Below are positions 14,796-22,876 of a stretch of DNA of 38,421 nt, one piece after another. The notes under the pieces are model-generated. The model ran no database searches. It saw only the letters and a list, made by a program, of their open reading frames with translations, and was not told the origin of the DNA. The position numbers and the translations under genes are program-made. Within the stretch, counting starts at the first letter, position 1; every line of letters starts with the position of its first letter. The stretch lies in NCBI GenBank assembly GCA_964249405.1, contig CAXUBX010000024.1:1-38421 (forward strand). Reading direction: 5' to 3'. This DNA is from CAXTPV01 sp964249405. GTDB taxonomy: Bacteria > Pseudomonadota > Alphaproteobacteria > Acetobacterales > Acetobacteraceae.

Positions 14796-15916
14796 TGCGC
14801 GCCCTGGTCGCCCCGTTCGGTGCCGTCGCCTTCGCGACGCGGCGCGGCGCGCTCTCGCTTCGCGAGCATCCCTGGCAATGGGTCCTGTCGATCGGCGCCC
14901 TGCTCGGGATCCTGATCGTGATCGGCCTCGCCTTCACCCTCGAACGGCTGCCGATCCAGAGCGTGGAGCGCGGCTATCGCGGCACCGGCATGCAGCAGAA
15001 CTGGAACGTGCGCGAAGTCGAGCGCCACATGGACGCGAACCGGCCGCTGGTGCCGCTGCCGGCGGTGCCTCCGGCCGGCCGCACGGCGGCCGAGGCCTAC
15101 CACAACATCCAGGTCCTGCAGGACGCCGACGCCAACCAGTTCCTTCGCCTGATGGGCGCGTTCCCCAACTGGATCGCGCCGTCGCTCGGCTGCGCCTATT
15201 GTCACAGTCTCGCGAACATGGCTTCCGACACGCTCTACACGAAGACGGTCGCGCGCCACATGATCGAGATGACGCGCGCGATCAACACCGAGTGGAAGAG
15301 CCATGTCGGCAATGTCGGCGTGACCTGCTACACCTGCCATCGCGGTCACTCGGTCCCGCAATACGTGTGGTTCACCTCGCCGCCGCCCCGGGACGCGGGC
15401 GGTCTTGCCGAGACCAACACGGGTCAGGCCCTGCCGTCGCAGGCGTCGGCGCTGACGGAGCTCGCGACCGACCCGTTCACGCCGTTCCTGCTCGACAACC
15501 GTCCGATCCGGGTCGAGGGCCAGACCGCGCTGCCCGGCACCAGCAACGCGTCCACGAAGGAGACCGAGTGGACCTACGGGCTGATGGCGCATTTCGGCCA
15601 CTCGCTCGGCGTCGGCTGCACCTACTGCCACAACACGCGCGACTTCACCGAATGGGATCAGGGAACGCCGGCGCGGGTGACGGCCTGGTACGGCATCGAG
15701 ATGGTTCGCGCGCTCAACCGCCAGTACATGGAACCGATCCGGACGGTGTTCCCGGCGGACCGTCTCGGCCCGACCGGCGACGTGCCGAAGATCAACTGCC
15801 TGACCTGCCACCAGGGCGCCTACAAGCCGTTCTACGGAGCGAGCGAACTCTCCGCCTACCCGCTGCTGTCGGAGAAGCCATCGCCCTATCCCGCCAACGC
15901 CGGAGCGCAGCCGTGA
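14795..15916 (+). CDS. pufC: Tetraheme reaction-centre cytochrome c subunit PufC
   Basis: A 373-aa periplasmic cytochrome that donates electrons to the photo-oxidised special pair. Four haem c sites are clear: CAYCH (133-137), CYTCH (178-182), CTYCH (275-279) and CLTCH (335-339). The N-terminal segment WVLSIGALLGILIVIGLAF is a membrane anchor. No lipobox Cys is seen, so it appears held by an uncleaved helix and not by a lipid. The stop overlaps the next cytochrome gene by 4 nt (GTGA), which makes that cytochrome part of the same transcript. Confidence 0.96.
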   Translation: MRALVAPFGAVAFATRRGALSLREHPWQWVLSIGALLGILIVIGLAFTLERLPIQSVERGYRGTGMQQNWNVREVERHMDANRPLVPLPAVPPAGRTAAEAYHNIQVLQDADANQFLRLMGAFPNWIAPSLGCAYCHSLANMASDTLYTKTVARHMIEMTRAINTEWKSHVGNVGVTCYTCHRGHSVPQYVWFTSPPPRDAGGLAETNTGQALPSQASALTELATDPFTPFLLDNRPIRVEGQTALPGTSNASTKETEWTYGLMAHFGHSLGVGCTYCHNTRDFTEWDQGTPARVTAWYGIEMVRALNRQYMEPIRTVFPADRLGPTGDVPKINCLTCHQGAYKPFYGASELSAYPLLSEKPSPYPANAGAQP

Positions 15917-17460
15917 GACGTCTCGCCGCCGCCATCTCGCTCTTCTGCCTGTGCCTGTGGTCCGGCGGTGCGGCCCTGGCCGCCGACGACGCGACGGCGG
16001 CGGCGACCGTCGCGCGCGGCAAGTACCTCACCGACATGGCCGACTGCGCCGGCTGCCACGTCGCGTCGGGAGGCCGCTACATGGCGGGCGGCCAGTACAT
16101 GGAGATGCCGTTCGGCGACATCTCGACCCCGAACATCACGCCCGACAAGCGGACCGGGATCGGCCTCTACACGGATGCCGAATGGCTCCGCCTGATGCAT
16201 CGCGGGATCGGCCGACAGGGCGACTACATCTACCCCGCGATGCCGTATCCCTGGTACTCGACGGTGAACGATGCAGATCTGCTCGCGATCAAGGCCTACC
16301 TGTTCACGCTGAAACCGGTCTACGCGCCGCGCCAGCCGAACAAGATCTGGTTTCCCTTCACCCTCCGTCCGGCGATCGCGATCTGGGACGCGTTCTTCAT
16401 CCCGGGCACCCGCTTCAAGCCCGATCCGCACGAGAGCGCCGAGCTCAACCGTGGCCGCTACATCGTGACCGGGCTCGAGCATTGCGGCGAATGCCACAAC
16501 CACCGGAATTTCCTCGGCAACACCTCCTGGGCGATCAAGCTCCGCGGCGGCCCGATCACCAAGTGGTACGCGCCCAGTCTGCGGCCGGACAAGCTGACCG
16601 GGATCGGCGACTTCAACGCCGACGAGATCGCCGAGTGGCTGAAGACCGGCCACCAGAGCGCGATCGGCCCGGTCGCCGGTCCGATGGGCGAGGTGATCGA
16701 CGTCAGCACGATGAAGCTGACCGACAGCGACCTGCACGCGATCGCCGCCTACATCCTGTCGCTGCCGCCGACACCCGCCTACGACGCGGCGAACCCGGCG
16801 CTGCGTCCCGCCGCGATGTCGGCCGGGCGGAACACCTATCTCAGCCACTGCGCCTCCTGCCATCAGGCGAACGGGCAGGGGCTGCCCGGCCGCATCCCGG
16901 CGCTCGACGGCAATGGCATGGTGCGCGCGACCGGGCCGCAGGACGTGCTCCGCATCGTCTACGGCGGCCATTACGCGCGCGGCCCCTGGGGCATCATGCC
17001 GGGTGTCGGTGCCGACATGACGGACGCCGAGGTCGCGTCGGTCACCAACTACGTCCGCCAGGCGTGGTCGAACCGGGCGCCCGCCAACGCGACGGTGCTG
17101 CTCGCGTCCCTGATCCGGGAGGACACCCACACGCTGATGGAGGGCGAGCGGCCGAACGGCTGTCCGTCGCTCGCCAACAAGACGCTCGCCGCCGTGCTGG
17201 CCGACAAGTCGAACGGCATCGCCGACACGCTCGCCTCGACCAACGAGGCGAACCTGCTGCAGAGCGTCGACGTGATCGTTCCCAAGGTGCGCGCGGCGGC
17301 ACCCGACATGACGCAGTCCGATCTCGTCAACGGCCTGATGATCGCCTACTGCCCGACCGCGACCGCCGACCCGCGCTCGGCACCCGGCAACAGCTGGTGG
17401 CACCTGACCCGGTTCGCCGAACGCCTCTACACGCAACTCACCACGAACGGCGCCTACTGA
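15913..17460 (+). CDS. Triheme cytochrome c with a non-haem C-terminal extension, puf-operon linked
   Basis: A 515-aa exported cytochrome. The N-terminus is a signal peptide (cleavage likely after AALA, residue ~23). Three CxxCH sites follow: CAGCH (45-49), CGECH (191-195) and CASCH (313-317). Likely axial Met residues are M110 (PAMPYPWY), M258 (GPMGEV) and M362 (GIMPGVG). This layout matches the cytochrome subunits of membrane alcohol/gluconate dehydrogenases. After residue ~390 there is an extra ~125-residue domain without haem motifs but with two Cys (417, 480) that I do not recognise. Its GTG start overlaps the pufC stop, and the next gene overlaps its own stop. No dehydrogenase flavoprotein or quinoprotein gene accompanies it, so a role in electron supply around the reaction centre is a plausible inference. 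Confidence 0.88.
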   Translation: MRRLAAAISLFCLCLWSGGAALAADDATAAATVARGKYLTDMADCAGCHVASGGRYMAGGQYMEMPFGDISTPNITPDKRTGIGLYTDAEWLRLMHRGIGRQGDYIYPAMPYPWYSTVNDADLLAIKAYLFTLKPVYAPRQPNKIWFPFTLRPAIAIWDAFFIPGTRFKPDPHESAELNRGRYIVTGLEHCGECHNHRNFLGNTSWAIKLRGGPITKWYAPSLRPDKLTGIGDFNADEIAEWLKTGHQSAIGPVAGPMGEVIDVSTMKLTDSDLHAIAAYILSLPPTPAYDAANPALRPAAMSAGRNTYLSHCASCHQANGQGLPGRIPALDGNGMVRATGPQDVLRIVYGGHYARGPWGIMPGVGADMTDAEVASVTNYVRQAWSNRAPANATVLLASLIREDTHTLMEGERPNGCPSLANKTLAAVLADKSNGIADTLASTNEANLLQSVDVIVPKVRAAAPDMTQSDLVNGLMIAYCPTATADPRSAPGNSWWHLTRFAERLYTQLTTNGAY

Positions 17461-17687
17461 TGTCCGCGCACACCTACCCCGGCCAGTATTTCATCTTCTT
17501 CATGGTCGTCGTGCTGGCTTGGCTCTGGCTCGCGTCCGGCAGCGTCTACGGCTGGCGTCGGCGGATCATCGGCGCACCGCTCGCGGTGACCGCGCTCGTG
17601 GTCTGGACCGGGATCGCCGGCCTGGTGCTGCTGTTCGTCGGACCCTACTGGCGAAGCGTCTACTTCGTGCTCCTCCAGCCGGGCTGA
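17460..17687 (+). CDS. Small two-helix membrane protein coupled to the puf cytochrome
   Basis: A 75-aa protein whose ATG overlaps the stop of the triheme cytochrome (TGATG). Two hydrophobic helices can be seen: YFIFFMVVVLAWLWLASGSV and PLAVTALVVWTGIAGLVLLF. A GWRRRI loop between them suggests that both termini face the periplasm by the positive-inside rule. The C-terminus (YWRSVYFVLLQPG) is aromatic. No named family is recognised. The coupling suggests that it anchors, assembles or completes the quinol side of the cytochrome, which has no membrane anchor of its own after signal cleavage. This is inference. Confidence 0.75.
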   Translation: MSAHTYPGQYFIFFMVVVLAWLWLASGSVYGWRRRIIGAPLAVTALVVWTGIAGLVLLFVGPYWRSVYFVLLQPG

Positions 17688-17750
17688 CCCGCCGGCGCGC
17701 CGACCCCGGGGGAGTTGGCGCCGCCGTCGACGCGGCGCACTCTCGTCGCG

Positions 17751-19676
17751 ATGCGCATCGCTCCCTACGGCACCTGGTCGTCCCCGGTCACCGACACGCT
17801 GGTCGCGGGGGCGACCGTCACGCTGTCCGGCCTGTCCGCGGACGCGGACCACCTGCTCTGGCTCGAGCAGCGTCCAGCGGAGGGCGGACGCACCGTCCTC
17901 GTGACCCGCCGGCCGGACGGCGCCGTGCTCGACCTGACGCCGCCCCCGTTCGACGTCGCGACGCGGGTCCACGAGTATGGCGGCGGCGCCTATCACGCCC
18001 GGGCCGGCCGGATCGTCTTCAGCGACAAGTCCGAGGGTGCGGTCTTCGTCCTCGACCCGGGCGTCGCGCCACGCTGCATCGCCGCCGTCCCGGGATGCCG
18101 GTATGCCGATTTCCGGATCGCGCCCGACGGCGACACCGCGGTCGCGGTGCGCGAGGACGCGCGCGGGAGGCGCCCGACCGACCCCGAGAACACGATCGTC
18201 CGCCTCGACCTCGCGGGCGGCATCGCGTGTTCCGCGAACGACGGGGTCGTGCTGGTGCGCGGTCCGGACTTCGTCTCGAACCCCCGCCTGTCCGCCGACG
18301 GTGCCGCCCTGGCCTGGCTCGAATGGGACCATCCCGACATGCCGTGGGACGCGACGCGGCTCCGCCGTGGCCGGGTCCTGCCCGATGGCGACGGTCTCCG
18401 GGAGACGACGACGGTCGCGGGCGGCCCCGGCTGCTCGATCGTGCAGCCGGAATGGCGGGACCGCGCGCTCGTCTTCTCGAGCGACGAGACCGGCTGGTGG
18501 AACCTCGTCGAGGCGGCTCCCGATGGCACGAGGCGGCTCTGGCCGATCGAGGCCGAGATCGGCGGACCCTCCTGGGTGTTCGGCCGTCGCTGGCACGACG
18601 TGCTGCCGGATGGCCGCATCCTCGCCGCCGTCAGCCGCGACGGCACCACGCGCGCGGTGGTGATCGAGGAGGGGCGGGCGACGGCGCTCCCGGTCGGCCC
18701 GGTCGCCGAGTGCCCGGTCCCGCTCGGAGGGGCGCTCTCCGGCTCGATCGCCTGTCTGCTCGCCGCTCCGGAGGCGCCGCCGGCGATCGCGCTGTCCGCG
18801 CCCGCGGCCGATGCCACGCCGCGGACGATCCGCGCCAGCACGCCGGCGACCCTGTCCCCGGGCGACGTCTCGGTCGCGGAGGCGATCGCCTTTCCGGCCG
18901 CCGACGGCGCGACCGGGCACGCCTGGTGGTATGCCCCCAGGAACCGCACCCATCGCGCACCGGACGGCGAGAAGCCGCCCCTTCTGGTCCTGTCGCACGG
19001 CGGCCCGACCTCGATGGTCTCGGACCAGTATTCGCCTCGGGTGCAATGGTGGACCAGCCGCGGCTTCGGCGTCGTGGACGTGAACTATGGCGGCTCGACC
19101 GGGTTCGGCCGGGCGTACCGCACGCGGCTCGAAGGCCGGTGGGGGCTCGTCGACGTGGCCGACTGCATCGAGGCGGCGCGGTTCCTGGTCGAGAGCGGCC
19201 GGGTCGATCCGGCGCGGATCGCGATCCGCGGCGGCAGCGCCGGCGGCTTCACCACGCTGGCGGCGCTCGCCTCCTCCGATCTGTTCGCCGCCGGTGCCAG
19301 TCTCTACGGGGTCACCGATCTGGCCCTGCTCGCCGGCGAGACGCACAAGTTCGAGTCCCGCTACCTCGACCGGCTGATCGCACCGTTCGCCGGCAACGAG
19401 GCGCTCTACGCCGAGCGCTCGCCGATCACGCACGCCGACAGGATCGCCTGCCCGGTGATCTTCTTCCAGGGCCTCGACGACAAGGTGGTCCCCCCGAACC
19501 AGGCTCGCGCGATGGCCGCCTCGCTCGCCGCGCGCGGACTGGCCGCCCCGCTCCACGAGTTCGCGGAAGAAGGACACGGCTTCCGCCGCGAGGAGACGAT
19601 CCGTCGCGTGCTGACCCTCGAGCTCGACTTCTATCGCGAGGTGTTCGGGCTTCGGACCTCGTCTGCCGAGTGCTGA
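17751..19676 (+). CDS. S9 family peptidase (prolyl oligopeptidase / acylaminoacyl-peptidase type)
   Basis: A 641-aa serine peptidase with an N-terminal beta-propeller (about residues 1-380, with HEYGGGAYHA and repeated blade strands) and a C-terminal alpha/beta-hydrolase domain. The catalytic triad is visible: Ser496 in GGSAGG, Asp576 or Asp577 in GLDDKVVPP, and His609 in EEGHGFRRE. HGGPTSMVSDQYSP is the usual oxyanion segment. No signal peptide is seen, so it is cytoplasmic. An in-frame TTG at 17715 behind a GGGGGAG is an alternative start. It lies 63 nt after the puf-linked genes on the same strand and probably has a housekeeping role; a link to photosynthesis is not shown. Confidence 0.9.
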   Translation: MRIAPYGTWSSPVTDTLVAGATVTLSGLSADADHLLWLEQRPAEGGRTVLVTRRPDGAVLDLTPPPFDVATRVHEYGGGAYHARAGRIVFSDKSEGAVFVLDPGVAPRCIAAVPGCRYADFRIAPDGDTAVAVREDARGRRPTDPENTIVRLDLAGGIACSANDGVVLVRGPDFVSNPRLSADGAALAWLEWDHPDMPWDATRLRRGRVLPDGDGLRETTTVAGGPGCSIVQPEWRDRALVFSSDETGWWNLVEAAPDGTRRLWPIEAEIGGPSWVFGRRWHDVLPDGRILAAVSRDGTTRAVVIEEGRATALPVGPVAECPVPLGGALSGSIACLLAAPEAPPAIALSAPAADATPRTIRASTPATLSPGDVSVAEAIAFPAADGATGHAWWYAPRNRTHRAPDGEKPPLLVLSHGGPTSMVSDQYSPRVQWWTSRGFGVVDVNYGGSTGFGRAYRTRLEGRWGLVDVADCIEAARFLVESGRVDPARIAIRGGSAGGFTTLAALASSDLFAAGASLYGVTDLALLAGETHKFESRYLDRLIAPFAGNEALYAERSPITHADRIACPVIFFQGLDDKVVPPNQARAMAASLAARGLAAPLHEFAEEGHGFRREETIRRVLTLELDFYREVFGLRTSSAEC

Positions 19677-19692
19677 ACGCCCAAGAAACGAG

Positions 19693-19714
19693 ATGACGGT
19701 TTCAAAGACGTCAT
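19693..19714. terminator. Inverted repeat after the S9 peptidase gene
   Basis: ATGACG (19693-19698) and CGTCAT (19709-19714) form a 6-bp stem around a 10-nt loop, 17 nt past the peptidase stop. No T-tract follows, so this could equally be an operator. The rest of the 244-nt gap up to ugd shows no gene. Confidence 0.25.
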
Positions 19715-19920
19715 GCCGAGCGTCCGTGCGGCTGCCAGAACCGCGGCCGGGTGCCGCTGCCCGGGACGAGTTGCGGGAGAAGCGATCCCGTGGCATCCAG
19801 TGCCTGGACTTCGGGAGTTGAGGCCTTGACTGCGCGAATGGCCGGGCCTCGGCTGCCCTGCGGTCCCGGGCGCCGGCAGGTCGGCCGACCCTCCCTTCCC
19901 ACCATGGCGCGAGGCGACCC

Positions 19921-21234
19921 ATGCGAATTGCGGTGATCGGCGGCGGCTATGTCGGCCTCGTCTCGGCGGCCTGCTTCGCGGATTTTGGCATCGAGGTCGC
20001 GGTCGTGGAGGTGGACGAAGCCCGCCTCGCGTTGCTCCGGGACGGCCGAATGCCGATCTACGAGCCGGGGCTGGACCACCTGGTGCGCGAGGGCGTCGCG
20101 GCCGGCCGTCTCGGTTTCGGCGGGGATCTCGGGGCCGCGGTACGCGGCGTGGATGCGGTGTTCATCGCCGTCGGCACCCCCTCCCGCCGCGGCGACGGCC
20201 ATGCCGACCTGACCTACGTCCACGAGGCCGCGCGGCAGATCGCGCTCGCGCTCGAGGACTACGCGGTCGTCGTGACCAAGAGCACGGTTCCGGTCGGCAC
20301 CGGGCGGAGCATCGCCCGGATCATCCGCGAGGCGCGTCCGGATCTCGACTTCGATGTCGCCTCGAACCCGGAATTCCTCCGGGAAGGCAGCGCCATCGGC
20401 GACTTCATGCGGCCGGACCGCGTCGTCATCGGCGCCGACAGCGAGCGGGCGCGCGAGGTGCTCGGCCGGCTCTATCGACCGCTGAACCTGATCGAGACGC
20501 CGATCGTGTTCTCCGGGATCGAGACCGCGGAACTCACGAAATATGCCGCCAACGCCTTCCTCGCGATGAAGGTCACCTTCATCAACGAGATGGCGGACCT
20601 CTGCGAGAAGGTCGGTGCCGACATCCACGACGTCTCGAAGGGTCTCGGCCTCGACGGTCGGATCGGCCGCAAGTTTCTCCATCCGGGCCCCGGTTTCGGC
20701 GGCTCGTGCTTTCCGAAAGACACGCTGGCCCTCGCGCGGATCGCCGACGAGGCCGGCGCGCCGTCGCGCCTCGTGGATGCCACGATCGCGGTGAACGACG
20801 CGCGCAAGCGCGGCATGGCGGGCCGCGTCGCGCGCGCGCTCGGCGGTTCGGTCGCAGGCTCGCGGATCGCGGTTCTCGGACTGTCCTTCAAGCCCGAGAC
20901 GGACGACATGCGCGACAGCCCGTCGATCCCGCTGGTCGAGGCGCTGGTCGGCGACGGCGCCGAGGTCGTCGCGTTCGATCCGGAGGCGATGGGCCAGGCC
21001 AGGAAGGTGCTCCCCGCTTCACTCCGCTACGGGTCCGACGCCGTCGAGACGGTACGAGGGGCCGACGCCGTCGTGGTCGTCACGGAATGGAACGAGTTCC
21101 GGGCCCTCGGTCCGGAACCCCTGCGATCGCTGATGCGCGGCAAGGTCGTGGTCGACCTCCGCAACGTCTTCGATCCGGCGGCGATGGAGGAAGCCGGCTT
21201 CTCCTACTCGGCGATCGGCCGCGCCGGCCTCTGA
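19921..21234 (+). CDS. ugd: UDP-glucose 6-dehydrogenase
   Basis: A 437-aa NAD+-dependent enzyme that oxidises UDP-glucose twice to UDP-glucuronate, a precursor of acidic polysaccharides. The Rossmann motif IGGGYVGLVSA is at residues 6-16, VAVGTP-type FIAVGTPS at 81-88, TKSTVPVGTG at 119-128 and SNPEFLREGSA at 148-158. The catalytic Cys263 lies in GFGGSCFPKD, and the C-terminal domain opens with VLGLSFKPETDDMRDSPS. All active-site residues are present. The GDP-mannose dehydrogenase is the nearest alternative, but the length and motifs favour UDP-glucose. It opens the exopolysaccharide locus and is separated from the next gene by a hairpin and inverted repeats. Confidence 0.94.
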   Translation: MRIAVIGGGYVGLVSAACFADFGIEVAVVEVDEARLALLRDGRMPIYEPGLDHLVREGVAAGRLGFGGDLGAAVRGVDAVFIAVGTPSRRGDGHADLTYVHEAARQIALALEDYAVVVTKSTVPVGTGRSIARIIREARPDLDFDVASNPEFLREGSAIGDFMRPDRVVIGADSERAREVLGRLYRPLNLIETPIVFSGIETAELTKYAANAFLAMKVTFINEMADLCEKVGADIHDVSKGLGLDGRIGRKFLHPGPGFGGSCFPKDTLALARIADEAGAPSRLVDATIAVNDARKRGMAGRVARALGGSVAGSRIAVLGLSFKPETDDMRDSPSIPLVEALVGDGAEVVAFDPEAMGQARKVLPASLRYGSDAVETVRGADAVVVVTEWNEFRALGPEPLRSLMRGKVVVDLRNVFDPAAMEEAGFSYSAIGRAGL

Positions 21235-21252
21235 ACGGGGCGAGCCGCGCCG

Positions 21253-21274
21253 GGGAGCCGGATCGCCGGCTCCC
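21253..21274 (+). terminator. GC-rich hairpin downstream of ugd
   Basis: A perfect 9-bp stem, GGGAGCCGG (21253-21261) with CCGGCTCCC (21266-21274) around the loop ATCG, lies 18 nt after the ugd stop. The strength suggests a transcription stop or mRNA 3'-end stabiliser. There is no T-tract after it, so intrinsic termination is not certain. Confidence 0.55.
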
Positions 21275-21291
21275 GCCCGCGCCGGCCTGAC

Positions 21292-21309
21292 CGTTACTGA
21301 TCAATAACG
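21292..21309. promoter_or_regulatory. Inverted repeat upstream of the priming transferase (site 1)
   Basis: CGTTACTGATCAATAACG is an 18-bp palindrome with one mismatched pair, centred on TGATCA. It lies in a locally AT-richer stretch, about 98 nt before the start of the priming transferase, and shares the CGTTA half-site with the second inverted repeat about 53 nt further on. Confidence 0.45.
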
Positions 21310-21347
21310 TCTTGCGCCGCAGCAAAACCCGTTGCCTCACTCCGTAT

Positions 21348-21360
21348 CGTTACCGTAACG
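21348..21360. promoter_or_regulatory. Inverted repeat upstream of the priming transferase (site 2)
   Basis: CGTTAC-C-GTAACG is a perfect inverted repeat with a single central base, 46 nt before the ATG at 21407. With site 1 (same CGTTA half-sites, centres about 53.5 nt or five helical turns apart) it could bind one regulator on one face of the DNA. The regulator is unknown. Confidence 0.45.
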
Positions 21361-21406
21361 TATTCCGAGCGACACTCGTGCCGCGAGCGAAGCCTCGGAG
21401 GCGACC

Positions 21407-22876
21407 ATGCGGACGTTCATCGACGCCGAGATCCCGGGCAGCCGGTCCTGGCCGCTTGCCGGCCAGCCGGGCCATCGACGTCCGGTCGCCGTCGACATGC
21501 TGGCCTGTGCCGCCGGCCTTCTCGGCGCCGATCTGCTCGCGGTGCTCGCGGCGCACGCCGTCGCCCTCGGGGCGTCGTGGCCGGTCGCCGGCGTCTTCGG
21601 CCCGTCGCACGGACGTCCCGTCCTGGCGCTCCCGGGCGCGCGGGAGGCCGGGGTCAGCCTCTGCATCGTGGCCGGCGTGCTCTCGTGCCTCGCGGGATGC
21701 GGACACTACCGCGAGAAGCTTCCGTTCTGGACCGAGGCGCGACAGGTCCTGGTCGCCGGCCTGTTCGCCTTCCTGGTCGCCGGTCTCGCGAACACGATGT
21801 CCGGCCCCGGCCGGATCCCGTCCGCCGAGTGGCTGATCTTTGCTCCGCTTGCCCTCGCGTGCCGCAGGATCGCCAAGCAGGGGCTCGATCGGGGCGGCCT
21901 GTGGCGCATGCCGGTCCTCGTCGTCGGCGGGATCGCGAGCCGGGCCCCGCTCGTCGAGATCCTCTCGTCGGGAACCCTGCCGGGGTATCGCGTCGCCGGC
22001 GTCGTCGGTCCGGAGATCGCCGACCTGATCGCCTCGACCGGCGGCTGGCGCCGGCAGCTTCGCGAAGCGAACGCGGCGCGCCTCGCGATCGTCGCCGGTC
22101 CGGACAACGAGGATGACCGGAAGATCGTCAGCACCGTGATCCGCGAGCGCGTCCCTTTCTTCATCCTTCCGCACTGGAACGCGTTCCCGGTGGTCGGATG
22201 GCGGGCGATCCCGTTCTTCAGCCACGACAGGATCCTGCTGTCGTACTGCAACAATCTCGCCCAGCCGCTGTCCCGGTTCGCCAAGCACGCGCTCGACGTC
22301 GCGGGAGCCGCTCTGCTGCTCGCTCTCTCCTCGCCGCTGATGGCCCTGATCGCCGTCCTGGTCGCGAGCGATGGCGGTCGGCCGATCTTCGCCCATGAAC
22401 GGATCGGCGCGAACGGACGCCGTTTCCGCTGCCTCAAGTTCCGCACCATGGTGACGAACGGCGCCGAGGTGCTGCGCCAGGCCTTCGAGCGTGATCCGGT
22501 GCTCGCGGCCGAGTGGGCGGCGGTGCGGAAGCTGAAGCGCGATCCGCGCGTGACCCCGGTCGGCCGCATCCTGCGCCGGACCAGCCTCGACGAGCTGCCG
22601 CAGCTCATCAACGTCCTGCGCGGCGAGATGAGCCTGGTCGGGCCGCGGCCGATCGTCGCCGAGGAGGTCGGACGTTACGCGGACGACATCGCCTTCTACT
22701 ACGGGACCCGTCCGGGACTGACCGGCCTCTGGCAGGTCAGCGGCCGGAGCGAGACGTCGTTCCAGCAGCGCGTCCGCCTCGATGCCTCCTACGTGAGGAA
22801 CTGGACGATCTGGCACGACGTCGCGATCCTCGCGAAGACGGTCTCCGTGGTCCTCGGCCGCCGCGGAGCGCACTGA
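21407..22876 (+). CDS. Undecaprenyl-phosphate sugar phosphotransferase (exopolysaccharide priming enzyme, WbaP/CpsE type)
   Basis: A 489-aa polyprenol phosphate glycosyl-1-phosphate transferase that starts repeat-unit assembly on the inner-membrane lipid carrier. The N-terminal half has several hydrophobic helices and a CoA-binding-like Rossmann region (PVLVVGGIASRAPL). The C-terminal catalytic domain starts with the membrane segment HALDVAGAALLLALSSPLM. It continues with GRPIFAHERIGANGRRF, FRTMVTNG, RRTSLDELPQLINVLRGEMS and VGPRPIVAEE, and then RPGLTGLWQVSGRS, all hallmarks of the bacterial sugar transferase family. The Asp-Glu dyad is in TSLDELPQ. The ATG has a GGAGG Shine-Dalgarno. It overlaps the next gene by 1 nt. 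Confidence 0.93.
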   Translation: MRTFIDAEIPGSRSWPLAGQPGHRRPVAVDMLACAAGLLGADLLAVLAAHAVALGASWPVAGVFGPSHGRPVLALPGAREAGVSLCIVAGVLSCLAGCGHYREKLPFWTEARQVLVAGLFAFLVAGLANTMSGPGRIPSAEWLIFAPLALACRRIAKQGLDRGGLWRMPVLVVGGIASRAPLVEILSSGTLPGYRVAGVVGPEIADLIASTGGWRRQLREANAARLAIVAGPDNEDDRKIVSTVIRERVPFFILPHWNAFPVVGWRAIPFFSHDRILLSYCNNLAQPLSRFAKHALDVAGAALLLALSSPLMALIAVLVASDGGRPIFAHERIGANGRRFRCLKFRTMVTNGAEVLRQAFERDPVLAAEWAAVRKLKRDPRVTPVGRILRRTSLDELPQLINVLRGEMSLVGPRPIVAEEVGRYADDIAFYYGTRPGLTGLWQVSGRSETSFQQRVRLDASYVRNWTIWHDVAILAKTVSVVLGRRGAH

